DNA of 42,975 nt from SXRF01 sp964624555 (GTDB taxonomy: Bacteria > Pseudomonadota > Alphaproteobacteria > Rickettsiales > SXRF01), in contig CAZUXB010000019.1 in the NCBI GenBank assembly GCA_964624555.1, positions 1-42,975 on the forward strand, given 5' to 3'. The notes beneath the pieces were generated by a model, which did no database searches, had not been told where the DNA came from, and saw only the letters and a program-made list of their open reading frames with translations. The position numbers and the translations under genes were made by a program. Position 1 is the first letter of the stretch. Each line of letters starts with the position of its first letter. Below, in pieces: positions 1-8,431 of this stretch.

Positions 1-64
1 ACGTCAGCGTGCGAGAATAGCTCCGGGTGCGCCATTTCCTGGAGGGTATAACTGGAGCGGTTGG

Positions 65-874
65 TTAGAATAAAGTGGGAAAAAGCAGCGCACATCTTTC
101 TACAGTAGTGCTGGGTGAAATATAAAGCGCTGTTTCTGTGTCGGTGCCGGTAGCCGGTGTAAACCCGTCTGCTTTAACTGTGCATAATGGCATATCATAG
201 CGAACCCTTATTTTACCGGTTCCGGGCTTGCCATCATCATATTTGCTATCCAGGGCTTGCGCTTCAGCAGGGGAAACTATTGGTGCGTGCGGCAGGTCAT
301 TGGCTAAATATTTACCAAATGTCATTGTGTGATTCCATGTCCCATTAAAAGTCCAAGCGCCAGAATTATACCTAAAATAAGAAATATAGTACATGCTATT
401 AGATATCCTGCCGGGCGGAGCATTACGGGATGTTACTGAGTAATAATTTGTCCCATCCGGTATGCCTATGTAATTACCAGGAAACAGCGCCGCATTAGTA
501 AGATGTTTCCACATAAGAAATGATTCAGAACCAGAAGTTGGGCTTGGTGCAGGGTTGCCTTCTATGAACCCGTCGCCATCTCCGTCACAGGTAGCGGTAC
601 TGGTTTCAGCCACGGTGCAATCACCCACATTTCCCCATATCGAGGTTGCTTTACTCATATCGCCGGGAAACTCATCATATTTATTTTTAAAGGCGTAAAT
701 TGCTGTTTTTATTTTTTCGGCATCAGTAACCGCAGCGTTAATTTCCGCAGAACGTATCAAAGCTTTCCCAACTAAAATACCGCCTATGACCAGGCCTATT
801 ACTACCAATACAATGCTTAATTCTATGAGGGTAAACCCTTTGATGTCTTTATTATTATAAGCTGATATTACCAT
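65..874 (-). CDS. Type IV pilin-like protein with prepilin N-terminal signal
   Basis: The 269-residue product has a class III (prepilin) signal. A short charged leader ends in Gly, followed by FTLIELSIVLVVIGLVIGG, which carries the Glu at mature position 5 and the hydrophobic stem helix of type IV pilins and type II secretion pseudopilins. A prepilin peptidase would cut after the Gly at about residue 13. The rest (about 60-269) is a soluble domain rich in Gly, Ser, Thr and Tyr with several Cys, as expected of an exported globular head. No other pilus assembly genes are nearby, so it may be an orphan pilin or pseudopilin. Start is ATG at 874 with only a weak ribosome site. The family assignment is firm; the specific role is unknown. 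Confidence 0.8.
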   Translation of the reverse strand: MVISAYNNKDIKGFTLIELSIVLVVIGLVIGGILVGKALIRSAEINAAVTDAEKIKTAIYAFKNKYDEFPGDMSKATSIWGNVGDCTVAETSTATCDGDGDGFIEGNPAPSPTSGSESFLMWKHLTNAALFPGNYIGIPDGTNYYSVTSRNAPPGRISNSMYYISYFRYNSGAWTFNGTWNHTMTFGKYLANDLPHAPIVSPAEAQALDSKYDDGKPGTGKIRVRYDMPLCTVKADGFTPATGTDTETALYISPSTTVERCALLFPTLF

Positions 875-993
875 TGGGCCCAGTATGGTTATTTGTTTAT
901 GTATGTAATTCTTAGGGGTGTTATTTTATGATGAATTGCAAATAATACAACATATTTGCAATTCAGGTTTTGTTTGATGTTTTTGTTTTTACG

Positions 994-1031
994 CAAAAAA
1001 AAGAAGCCTGCCATTTTCGGTGGCAGGCTTC
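994..1031 (-). terminator. Rho-independent terminator of the His/Lys-rich gene
   Basis: An 11-bp perfect stem (1003-1013 with 1021-1031, loop of 7) is followed on the minus strand by a run of T. It lies 24 nt beyond the stop of the small gene at 1055-1381. Confidence 0.85.
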
Positions 1032-1054
1032 CCGCAGTTCAAACAAAATAAAAT

Positions 1055-1381
1055 TTATTTTGCTGGCTGAGATTTTTTGTCATCAGCTTTGGCTTTTTTT
1101 GCATCATGCTTTTCTTCAGCTTTTGCATCTTTTTTAGCATGGTGGGCTTTGCCATGATGCTTACCTTTGTGCTCTGCTTTACGAGCGTGCTTGCCTTCGC
1201 CTTTTAAATCAACAGCGCCGGTTTTTTCTGCAGCCGGGGCAACTTCGGCAGCAACTGCACCGCCAAGGGTTGCGGTTGCATCAATGCCTTCCGGGCCAGT
1301 TTTTTTAGCAAAGGCAGCAGAGGCAAATACTAAAGAGGCTAAGCTTGCGCTTAATATAAGCGTATTATGTAGGTTTTTCAT
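1055..1381 (-). CDS. Small secreted His/Lys/Ala-rich protein
   Basis: The 108-residue product starts with a Sec signal peptide (MKNLHNTLILSASLASLVF, predicted cut after AFA near residue 25). The mature part is low complexity. From about residue 60 it consists of Lys, Ala, His, Asp and Glu in irregular KHxGKxH and AKADDKK stretches. No enzymatic fold is recognisable. The His clusters suggest a periplasmic metal- or polyanion-binding role, but that is inference. It is monocistronic, with its own terminator. A codon-shadow frame on the plus strand is not a gene. Confidence 0.7.
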   Translation of the reverse strand: MKNLHNTLILSASLASLVFASAAFAKKTGPEGIDATATLGGAVAAEVAPAAEKTGAVDLKGEGKHARKAEHKGKHHGKAHHAKKDAKAEEKHDAKKAKADDKKSQPAK

Positions 1382-1590
1382 GTTTCGTCCTTTATTTGGT
1401 TTAGATTGGTTAAGTCATTACAACGGGTAGCGTAATAGAGCATAATTTCAAAATTACGTCAGCGGTCATTTATATTATTTATTATCTGATAGTGCAATAA
1501 CTTAATAGAGTAGGAAAGCAATTTTTTGGTGATTTTTTTATAAATCTGTAAAAGCCCGCCTTCGTTGCTACGCAACTACGACGCGGCACT

Positions 1591-1629
1591 CGCTTTTGCA
1601 AGACCGCGCCTTTGGCGCGGGCAAAAGCG
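1591..1629. repeat. Strong inverted repeat next to the tRNA-Lys 3' end
   Basis: Two nested perfect stems, 1591-1599 with 1621-1629 (9 bp) and 1604-1610 with 1614-1620 (7 bp, 3-nt loop), form a long hairpin starting one base beyond the CCA of the tRNA-Lys transcript. There is no immediate T run, so it may be a processing or stability hairpin or a REP-like palindrome rather than a classic terminator. Confidence 0.6.
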
Positions 1630-1630
1630 G

Positions 1631-1939
1631 TGGTGGACCGTGCTGGGATCGAACCAGCGACCTATTGATTACTCCACTGCTACGGTTTTCACCGCCCCTG
1701 CCAGAGCAGGGTTTGCAGCCCGGACTATCCCATCGCCTTGCGCTTGTAACAGCCGTCAGACGGGTGCCGTCTAGTCTCTACACCTTCCGCAGGCTCGCAG
1801 CCTACGGCTTGGCTCGGGATTGTCGTCAGCATGACCCGGACGAGTTCCCCGAATTTGACACCTTTATCACCTGCCAGTTTCCTGAAAGGGCTCCCAATAT
1901 ATCAAGAGTCAACCGCTCTACCAACTGAGCTAACGGTCC
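1631..1939 (-). tRNA. tRNA-Lys(CUU) interrupted by a group I intron
   Basis: Read on the minus strand, the 5' exon (1939-1905) holds acceptor GGACCGT, the D arm TAGCTCAGTTGGTAGAGC and the anticodon arm up to CTCT. The 3' exon (1671-1631) starts TAATCAAT and holds the T arm with GGTTCGATCC, acceptor ACGGTCC, discriminator A and an encoded CCA. Joined exons give a 7-bp acceptor stem, an anticodon stem GTTGA/TCAAT and loop CTCTTAA, hence anticodon CUU (Lys). The mature sequence closely resembles bacterial tRNA-Lys. The insertion lies between anticodon positions 35 and 36, so the tRNA cannot function unless the intron is removed. Without recognising the intron, the locus could be missed by tRNA finders. 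Confidence 0.9.
1672..1904 (-). ncRNA. Group I self-splicing intron (IC3-like) in tRNA-Lys
   Basis: The 233-nt intron carries the conserved core of group I introns: a Q-type element AATCCCGAGCCAAGCC (1806-1821), an R-type element GTGTAGAGACTAGACGG (1767-1783) and an S-type GATAGTCC. The 5' exon ends CUCU and pairs with GGAG shortly inside the intron, giving the expected P1 helix with a U-G wobble at the splice site. The last intron base is G, as required. Core wording resembles the cyanobacterial tRNA-Leu intron class (IC3). There is no room for a homing endonuclease ORF, so it should be an autonomous ribozyme without mobility functions. Splice sites are inferred by requiring both the U-G pair and a proper tRNA-Lys loop. 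Confidence 0.88.
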
Positions 1940-2083
1940 ACTTTAAGTTAAGGCATCCATAATCACTTCTATAATTTGCGATGTAAAGAGAATATTTTTT
2001 AAATTTAATACAAAATATAGTGGTAAATGTTGAAAAATTGTTCAATATGTGTACAGTTAAAAAATAATTCAGGAGACTGACTA

Positions 2084-3764
2084 ATGACCATAAACCTTCA
2101 CATCCCAACAAAAATCGAGCATTTGCGCCCAACTATCACTGTTATTGGTGTTGGTGGCGCTGGTGGTAACGCGGTCAACAACATGATCGCTTCGAACCTT
2201 GAAGGTGTGAATTTCGTGGTAGCAAATACGGATGCGCAGGCCCTTGACCACTCCCTTACCGAACGTACCATCCAGCTTGGCGCGGGCATTACCAAGGGGC
2301 TTGGCGCTGGTGCCAACCCCAGTGTCGGGCGCGAAGCGGCTGAAGAAGCGAAGGATGAGATATCAGCCTATATTGAAGGCAGTAACATGGTATTCATAAC
2401 CGCTGGTATGGGTGGTGGTACCGGTACCGGCGCTGCCTCGGTAGTGGCGCGGGTGGCCAAGGAGCAGGGCGTGCTTACAGTTGCGGTGGTGACCAAGCCG
2501 TTCCAGTTTGAAGGCAAGCACCGTATGTGCCTGGCCGAAGAAGGGCTCAAGGAATTGCAGGAATATGTTGATACGCTGATCGTTATTCCGAACCAGAATT
2601 TANNNNNNNNNNCAATGAAAAAACTACCTTCGCCGATGCCTTTAAAATGGCCGATGAAGTTCTCCATTCCGGTGTGCGCGGCGTTACCGACCTGATGGTC
2701 AAACCCGGCCTTATCAACCTCGATTTTTCTGATATCCGCACCGTGATGCGCGAGATGGGCAAAGCCATGATGGGTACCGGTGAATCTTCCGGCGAACGCA
2801 GGGCAGTTGAGGCCGCCGAGTCAGCAATTTCCAACCCGCTGCTTGACGATGTGTCACTGAAAGGGGCGCGGGCATTGCTTATCAACGTTACCGGCGGTTT
2901 TGATATGACCCTGTTCGAAGTTGATGAAGCGCTGAACCGTATCCGCGAAGACAAATACCTGTTCAATGCGGCGCCACTGTGCCTNNNNNNNNNNTGAACC
3001 GTATCCGCGAAGAAGTTGACCCTGATGCCAATATTATTTTCGGTTCGACCTTCAGTGATGCTATGGAAGGCAAGATGCGCGTTTCTGTGGTTGCTACCGG
3101 TATCGAAGGGCATGTACCCAACAGCAGCAATAAAGGCACACCACAGTCCACTGAAGTAAAAAAACCCTATAGTTTTGGCGCAGTGAACAAGCCGGAGCCG
3201 ATAAAGGCGTCGCCGCGTTTTGCGCCAGTTGATAATGTCAAGGAACCAGTGCGTGATTATGTCCACAGCCCGGTGGTAAGGCAGCCAGTTGAACAACGTC
3301 TGGGTGGTGCGGTGCGTTTTGAAAAACCAGCGGAAACATATTCCCAGGCCGATGAAAATCCAGGCCAGCCGGAATATAGCGCACCCGTTGCGCCTGTGTT
3401 TGATGTTAGCGCAGTTTTGCGGGAATCAGCTTCCCAGACTTCTGCCGTACAGGAAAACAAGTTTTTGCATAATCAACCGGCAGCGGCTCGTAGTGCTCCA
3501 GTAACAAATGTCGCCAGCAAAGCTCCTTCCGAAGAGCCTGTGCGTGATGAATCCGCATCAACTAAAGGTTTCTTTAAGCGTATAGCGGAGGCGGGGCGTG
3601 CGCTTTCTTCAGCACGCGATGCAAATGGCAAGGAAGCCAATGAGCCGCGCATACAGGTGGTAGAAAAGCCGGTAGCGCGTGCGCAGGATGCTGTTGAGCG
3701 TGTCAATAAATCACAGGACCAGTATCTGGATATTCCAGCCTTCCTCCGCCGTCAGGCCAATTAG
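2084..3764 (+). CDS. ftsZ: Cell division protein FtsZ (broken by two assembly gaps)
   Basis: FtsZ is the tubulin-like GTPase that forms the cytokinetic ring. The N-terminal part shows IGVGGAGGNAVNNM, VVANTDAQAL and the tubulin signature GGGTGTGAA, followed by the conserved T7-loop region and NPLLDD. The long variable linker ends in the conserved tail DIPAFLRRQAN, which binds FtsA and other partners and is typical of Alphaproteobacteria. The start is ATG 2084 with AGGAGA upstream. The reading frame changes at two 10-N gaps (2603-2612 and 2985-2994); both look like scaffolding artefacts rather than a pseudogene. Neither ftsQ/ftsA upstream nor lpxC downstream is present, so the gene has left the usual division cluster. 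Confidence 0.95.
2603..2612. other. Assembly gap (10 N) inside ftsZ
   Basis: The text reads PNQNL before the gap and, in a different frame, NEKTTFADAF after it. FtsZ proteins normally have four residues (FRVA) here, which would need about 11 bases in place of the 10 N. The run of ten is therefore a placeholder and the frame shift is not real. Confidence 0.9.
2985..2994. other. Assembly gap (10 N) with duplicated flank inside ftsZ
   Basis: The 18-mer tgaaccgtatccgcgaag occurs at 2933-2950 and again at 2995-3012. The 34 bases 2951-2984 between the first copy and the gap encode DKYLFNAAPLC, which has no counterpart in FtsZ. Contig ends with overlapping sequence were evidently joined without merging, and the 34 bases are probably a chimeric contig end. 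Confidence 0.85.
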
Positions 3765-3851
3765 CGCGTTTTCCATTTAGCCCAGCATTTGGTTGCATCT
3801 GCTATGCTGGATACGATGCAGTGGGCAGTTGGTAAGCAACAGGAAGTTTTT

Positions 3852-4385
3852 ATGGACAGTGAACAGAATGGAACTATGGCCAAGCTCATTGAACTTAATG
3901 AAGCAATAACCGATAAATACGTTGGCCTGCAGGAGGGCAAACCAGTCCATACTCACTGTGCCGCGATCAGTAGGTTGATTTCGGAACTTTCCGTTGAGCA
4001 GTTGTTTTCCGGAACTTATAGCAACTCTCCTCTGCATAGTGCACGGATATTCAAAGACGATGAGACTATGAATCTGATAATGGGTAAGGAAGGTGTGCTT
4101 CCTCCAGCGACTAATGGGGGGAAGGCGTCTCTTATACAAGACCGCTTTGCCTTGCTTGATGCCATTGCGGAGTATGATTCTAATCGTACAGTCGAGATGC
4201 TGGATAAGATAGGTGGTTATAAGAAAATATCACCAGACCAGAACGTAAGAAGGCTATATAAGAGAGAAATTGAGAATGGCTTCCATATGGGCATAGACGA
4301 TCTTATAGCTACGGTTCGCGGAAGGTCGGTGCAGAGTGAATCACCAGAACAACCTGAGCAAAATAGAGGGCATAGAGTAAAATAA
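3852..4385 (+). CDS. Hypothetical protein, 177 residues
   Basis: I do not recognise this protein. The ATG at 3852 is chosen because AGGAAG lies five bases upstream; an in-frame ATG at 3804 lacks such a site. The product (MDSEQNGTMAKLIELNEA...) is soluble, without signal peptide or membrane segment, predicted mostly helical, with a charged C-terminal tail rich in Gln, Glu and Pro. It follows ftsZ by 87 bases on the same strand and could be co-transcribed. No function is proposed. Confidence 0.6.
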   Translation: MDSEQNGTMAKLIELNEAITDKYVGLQEGKPVHTHCAAISRLISELSVEQLFSGTYSNSPLHSARIFKDDETMNLIMGKEGVLPPATNGGKASLIQDRFALLDAIAEYDSNRTVEMLDKIGGYKKISPDQNVRRLYKREIENGFHMGIDDLIATVRGRSVQSESPEQPEQNRGHRVK

Positions 4386-4389
4386 TTCT

Positions 4390-5667
4390 CTATAGCAGCT
4401 TTTGCTTCCTATCTATCCTGTTAAGTGCCCAGCCCGCCATCAGCCACATTGTAAAACCGCTATAGGAACGGGTGTAGGCGGTGGCGAATATAATAGGCCA
4501 GACCCGGACCATGAATCCGGTTGCTATGCCGGAAGTAAGGGCATCGCTGCTCCAAACTGAGAGTTTCTGATATAACCGCCGGAGAACGGAAAATATCAAC
4601 AACAGGTAAATCGCCAGCCCCACCAACCCAACGCTGGATAGTACATCAAGGTAAGTATTGTGCGGATGTATCAGGCACCCCTCATCAAAATATTTCATAT
4701 TGCCCATTTTGCACAAATAAATGCGGAAATTACCAGCCCCAACACCAAGCAGCCAGTGTTTTTCGATTAACTCAATAGTATCCTGCGTCAATAATCCGTA
4801 TGGGCTATGGGAGAAATTTTTTATTAGGTCAATGGTCGATCCTACCTGCCTGTCAGCAATATAGTTGTGCTGTGATACGCTGAAGCGGTCAAGTATCTGG
4901 AGTTGCAACACTATAGCAAACGCAATCATCACGATGAGGGCGATATACGGAATTATTTTCTTATTCCGGATAAATATCAGGAATAACAGTACGAATTCCA
5001 GCAGGAGCAAAACTGCCGGGGAACGGTCGCCGCTCATTATAACGGTCATGACAGCCAGCATTGACATTAGCATATAAGGAAGCCTTTTTTGCCACTGTAT
5101 AGGGGCACATATGGCATACGAAATAAGAGGGAAGATCAGGAATAAAACTGCCGAGCCGACCCGCGGCATATCAAATGGCCCGGTAAGACGGTCACTGAAT
5201 TTAGGTTTGCCCAAAAGATCAAACCCCGAATAATATTGGTATATTGAGTCCACGCTCAGGTAAGCGAGAGCCAGCATGATGGAGTATAGCAGTTTCATAT
5301 GCATTTTTTCATCATCTAAAACCCAGTAAGCCATGGCCGCGCCAAAAAACAGAAACCTACCCCAGATAAAACCCGTTACGATGGCGGTGCGGGCATCGTA
5401 AGCCCACAGGCAGGAAGCCATCTGGAACAGCCAGAAACCAAGGCCAAGTCTTACCCAATCGTTTTTAAGGAAATCCCATTTGCGGAATATGATGCTGCGC
5501 AATAAAAATAAAATGGTAACGGCTGAACCAGCGATCTCAGGGGGGACTTTCTCTATGGTGGTCGCCAGTGGCAGCAGCAGGGTCAGGTATTGCGCGGCAA
5601 CCAGAAAGTATGATTCTTTGAGTTTTTTCATTGATGAGCGATTTCGGTTAAAAATTTTATAGACCAA
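4390..5667 (-). CDS. O-antigen ligase family (Wzy/WaaL-like) membrane protein
   Basis: The roughly 425-residue protein has about ten to twelve hydrophobic segments and a large loop near residues 290-330 with GVGAGNFR followed by HPHNTYLDVLSSVGLVGL, the hallmark of the O-antigen ligase / Wzy polymerase superfamily (PF04932). These inner-membrane enzymes transfer or polymerise undecaprenyl-linked glycans in the periplasm. Which of the two this is cannot be told from sequence. AAGGAG (5674-5679) is directly adjacent to a GTG at 5673 but sits six bases ahead of a TTG at 5667, which I prefer; an ATG at 5631 is a further option. It converges with the unknown gene at 3852-4385, four bases away. Confidence 0.8.
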   Translation of the reverse strand: MVYKIFNRNRSSMKKLKESYFLVAAQYLTLLLPLATTIEKVPPEIAGSAVTILFLLRSIIFRKWDFLKNDWVRLGLGFWLFQMASCLWAYDARTAIVTGFIWGRFLFFGAAMAYWVLDDEKMHMKLLYSIMLALAYLSVDSIYQYYSGFDLLGKPKFSDRLTGPFDMPRVGSAVLFLIFPLISYAICAPIQWQKRLPYMLMSMLAVMTVIMSGDRSPAVLLLLEFVLLFLIFIRNKKIIPYIALIVMIAFAIVLQLQILDRFSVSQHNYIADRQVGSTIDLIKNFSHSPYGLLTQDTIELIEKHWLLGVGAGNFRIYLCKMGNMKYFDEGCLIHPHNTYLDVLSSVGLVGLAIYLLLIFSVLRRLYQKLSVWSSDALTSGIATGFMVRVWPIIFATAYTRSYSGFTMWLMAGWALNRIDRKQKLL

Positions 5668-5728
5668 AGCCACTCCTTAGTTTAGTTTTCGTAAAATTCA
5701 AAACACTTATTTTACATTATTTATTTTT

Positions 5729-6661
5729 ATGCTCCTGACCCCCGAACAACAGACCGAAATTGACACAATCCGTAGTGAAGAACGGACGACTCTACGCGAT
5801 GTGTCGCCCGGTGTAGAAGCAATGCTTTATACACCGATCCCGGTGCTGGATCACGGCTTCGTGCGGGTGATTGATTATATGGGAACCGACAGCGCGATCG
5901 TGCAGGCGGCGCGGGTTTCTTACGGCAAAGGTACTAAAAAAATCAATGAGGATGCCGGGCTTATAAATTATCTCCTGCGCCACCGCCACACCACACCGTT
6001 TGAAATGTGCGAAATAAAATTCCATATCAAACTGCCGATATTTATCGCCCGCCAGTGGATCAGGCACCGCACCGCCAATGTCAATGAATATTCCGGGCGC
6101 TATTCAATCATGGATAAGGAGTTTTATATCCCGGCACCAGAGCAGCTTGCTGCGCAGTCACGCTCCAACCGCCAGGGCAGGGGCGAGGTGTTGCAGGGGG
6201 CAGAAGCCCAGCGCGTGCTGCAATTGCTGCGTGAGGACGCGGTCAATGCCTACAGCCATTATGAAGAAATGCTCAATGAAGATGCCAGCGAAAATATACT
6301 TGATGAAAGTAAGGATGGTCTGGCGCGTGAACTGGCGCGGATGAACCTGTCCCTGAATTTCTACACCCAGTGGTACTGGAAAATAGACCTGCATAATTTA
6401 CTGCACTTCCTGTCCCTGCGTGCCGATAGCCATGCCCAGTACGAAATCCGGGTTTATGCCGAGGCTATGCTTGATGTCCTCAAAGCCTGGGTGCCGATAA
6501 CCTATGCCGCCTTCATGGATTACCGCGTTGGTGGTACAAGCCTTTCCGCAAAGGGGCTGGCCGTGGTCAAAAAGATGATAGAAGGTGAACAGGTAACGCA
6601 GGAGCAAAGCGGTATGAGCAAAGGAGAATGGCGCGAGCTTATGGCGGTGCTGGGGAAATAA
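5729..6661 (+). CDS. thyX: FAD-dependent thymidylate synthase ThyX
   Basis: ThyX makes dTMP from dUMP with methylene-tetrahydrofolate and reduced FAD, replacing ThyA. The 310-residue product has the ThyX motif RHR-x7-S at residues 112-122 (RHRTANVNEYSGR), which binds dUMP and flavin, and the preceding TTPFEMCEIKFHIKLPIFIARQWIR context. The length matches alphaproteobacterial ThyX. ATG 5729 begins shortly after an AT-rich leader with no clear Shine-Dalgarno. It is divergent from the O-antigen ligase-like gene, with only about 60 bases between them for both promoters. Confidence 0.95.
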   Translation: MLLTPEQQTEIDTIRSEERTTLRDVSPGVEAMLYTPIPVLDHGFVRVIDYMGTDSAIVQAARVSYGKGTKKINEDAGLINYLLRHRHTTPFEMCEIKFHIKLPIFIARQWIRHRTANVNEYSGRYSIMDKEFYIPAPEQLAAQSRSNRQGRGEVLQGAEAQRVLQLLREDAVNAYSHYEEMLNEDASENILDESKDGLARELARMNLSLNFYTQWYWKIDLHNLLHFLSLRADSHAQYEIRVYAEAMLDVLKAWVPITYAAFMDYRVGGTSLSAKGLAVVKKMIEGEQVTQEQSGMSKGEWRELMAVLGK

Positions 6662-6665
6662 TTAA

Positions 6666-6865
6666 TATAAGTAACTAACTTTATTACGCCCTAATTATTC
6701 CCTACCCCATTGCGGGGGAGGGGTAGGGAGGGGGGATAAAAACAATCATACCCCCCACCTGGTTTTTCTATGGTTTGCTTACAGCAAATCCATGAAAAAC
6801 CTTCCTCCCCCGCAAGGGGGGGGAGGAGAAGAAATTATAGGACAATATAAAGTTAGTTGCCTATA
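6666..6865. mobile_element. MITE-like repeat, copy A (about 200 bp)
   Basis: The element has terminal inverted repeats of about 23 bp: 6666-6688 and 6843-6865, both variants of TATAGGCAACTAACTTTAT. The interior contains G/C-rich inverted blocks (ccctacccc/gcgggggagggg) and a conserved core ttgcttacagcaaatccatg. A second copy lies at 29477-29674. Both ends are TA, consistent with TA target duplication as in IS630/Tc1-type elements. There is no ORF, so it is non-autonomous. It sits between the thyX stop and lysR, ending 33 bases before the lysR start, so it may supply the terminator or leader. Confidence 0.75.
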
Positions 6866-6898
6866 GCAGATTTTTGCTGGTTGTGGTAGTAAGAACCT

Positions 6899-7804
6899 AT
6901 GATCGACCTTGATAAGCTCCGTGTTTTTCACTGCGTTGCCACCGCGCTGAGTTTTACGCGTGCAGGTGAGATCCTCAACCTCAGCCAGTCGGCGGTAAGC
7001 CGCCAGATCAGCGCCCTCGAAGAAGGGTTGCAGGTATCGTTATTTTCCCGCCATTCGCGCGGCCTTACGCTTACCGAACAGGGCGATATATTGTTTCGTA
7101 CAGCGAGTGAAGTGCTCGCGCAACTTTCTAGCGCTGAAAATGCTTTGCTCGAAAGCAAGGAACGTCCGCGCGGCCCGCTGAAAATTACCACACCGGTCGG
7201 TTTTGGTACAATGTGGCTGACACCGCGCCTACGTGAATTTTCCGATGCCTACCCGGAAATAATCCTGACCCTCCTGGCCGATGACCGCGAGCTGGACCTG
7301 ACCAAGCGCGAAGCCGATGTCGCGATACGCTCTTTCCCCGCCAAACATCCCGACCTTATCCAGAAAAAACTGACTGTTCTCAATAACTCCATTTATGCTT
7401 CTAACGAATATCTGCGCCTGCACCGGGTTCCCAAAAAACCCCAGAGTTTGCAGGAGCACCGTCTGGTACTGTTCGATGAGGAACAGAAACATCCCTTCGC
7501 CGAGGTGAACTGGATACTTAAAACTTTTCCGCTGAAGGAAAACCCGCTTAAGCCACGTTTTAAAATAAACAGCCTTATCGGTATGCTGAAGGCCGTGGAA
7601 AGCGGGGTAGGCGTCTGCGGCCTGCCCGACTATATGGTAAAGGGGAACCCTAACCTCTCCAAGGTCCTGCCCGATCTCGATGGCCCCAAAACCGATATTT
7701 ACATGATCTACCCCATGGAACTGCGCAACTCGAAAAGAATCAATGTTTTCAAAGAGTTCCTGCTGCGCAAACTGGCCGAGGACGGCCTTGGCCGCGCGCG
7801 TTAA
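6899..7804 (+). CDS. LysR-family transcriptional regulator
   Basis: The 301-residue protein has an N-terminal winged helix-turn-helix (about residues 1-60, LDKLRVFHCVATALSFTRAGEILNLSQSAVSRQISALEEGL) followed by a linker helix and a periplasmic-binding-protein-like effector domain (about 90-290). This is the standard LysR layout and length. LysR proteins are tetrameric regulators whose ligand controls DNA bending. The target is unknown: neighbours are thyX upstream on the same strand and tRNA-Thr downstream, with no divergent partner gene. Its promoter region has been invaded by the repeat at 6666-6865. Confidence 0.92.
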   Translation: MIDLDKLRVFHCVATALSFTRAGEILNLSQSAVSRQISALEEGLQVSLFSRHSRGLTLTEQGDILFRTASEVLAQLSSAENALLESKERPRGPLKITTPVGFGTMWLTPRLREFSDAYPEIILTLLADDRELDLTKREADVAIRSFPAKHPDLIQKKLTVLNNSIYASNEYLRLHRVPKKPQSLQEHRLVLFDEEQKHPFAEVNWILKTFPLKENPLKPRFKINSLIGMLKAVESGVGVCGLPDYMVKGNPNLSKVLPDLDGPKTDIYMIYPMELRNSKRINVFKEFLLRKLAEDGLGRAR

Positions 7805-7872
7805 AAAGTCAGTGAATATTTATATTTACAGCCCCTTCAAAATAACTATAAATGGCATCTCATTATTTTAGT

Positions 7873-7948
<76 letters not shown>

Positions 7949-7957
7949 TTTTCTTCT

Positions 7958-8431
7958 TTATTGCTGGTTTGTGCCAGAAGTTTTTTTCGTAATCAGGTAA
8001 TCCAGCGAGGCTTTGCCAGCACCAGTCACCGCCAGCCAGAAGAATATCACCAGATAAGAGGTCTCTTCGAAGCCGAACAATGTTTCCAGGGAATCTATAT
8101 CTTCCAGCTTCGCGGAGATTATCGCTACTATCATTACGCCCGAAAGCATGCCGCCCGCCACACGGGTGCAAAGGCCGAGCATGAGGGCTATACCGCCGAA
8201 ACATTCCACACCCGAAACAAATGGCGTGAGTATTTCCGGGTAGGGTATGCCCCAGCCCCGGAAATTTTCTATCATCTGCGGCAGGTTTTCGAGCTTGCCC
8301 CAACCCGTCAGCATGAATACATAACCCACCACCACGCGGGCGAGCAGCGGGCCAGCCCACAGGAAGTATGAGGCTATCTGCTCCGGCCAGCCTATAAGAA
8401 GTTTTACCGGGAATGGTTGGGCGCCTTTCAT
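7958..8431 (-). CDS. bufD: DoxX-family membrane protein of the bufferin locus
   Basis: The 157-residue protein has about four transmembrane helices and the DoxX signature GYVFMLTGWGKLENL near residues 36-50, followed by FVSGVECFGGIALMLGL. DoxX-like proteins are the usual fourth component (BufD/HvfD type) of MNIO-containing metal-stress RiPP operons, where their exact role is unresolved; a redox or export-linked role in the inner membrane is assumed. Its ATG overlaps the stop of the MNIO-fusion gene by four bases (ATGA), indicating translational coupling. The gene symbol is inferred from context. Confidence 0.82.
   Translation of the reverse strand: MKGAQPFPVKLLIGWPEQIASYFLWAGPLLARVVVGYVFMLTGWGKLENLPQMIENFRGWGIPYPEILTPFVSGVECFGGIALMLGLCTRVAGGMLSGVMIVAIISAKLEDIDSLETLFGFEETSYLVIFFWLAVTGAGKASLDYLITKKTSGTNQQ

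Noticed and set aside
1565..1928. Plus-strand open frames of 69 and 110 codons
   Set aside because: They lie over the split tRNA-Lys and group I intron; the translated text is a by-product of structured RNA.
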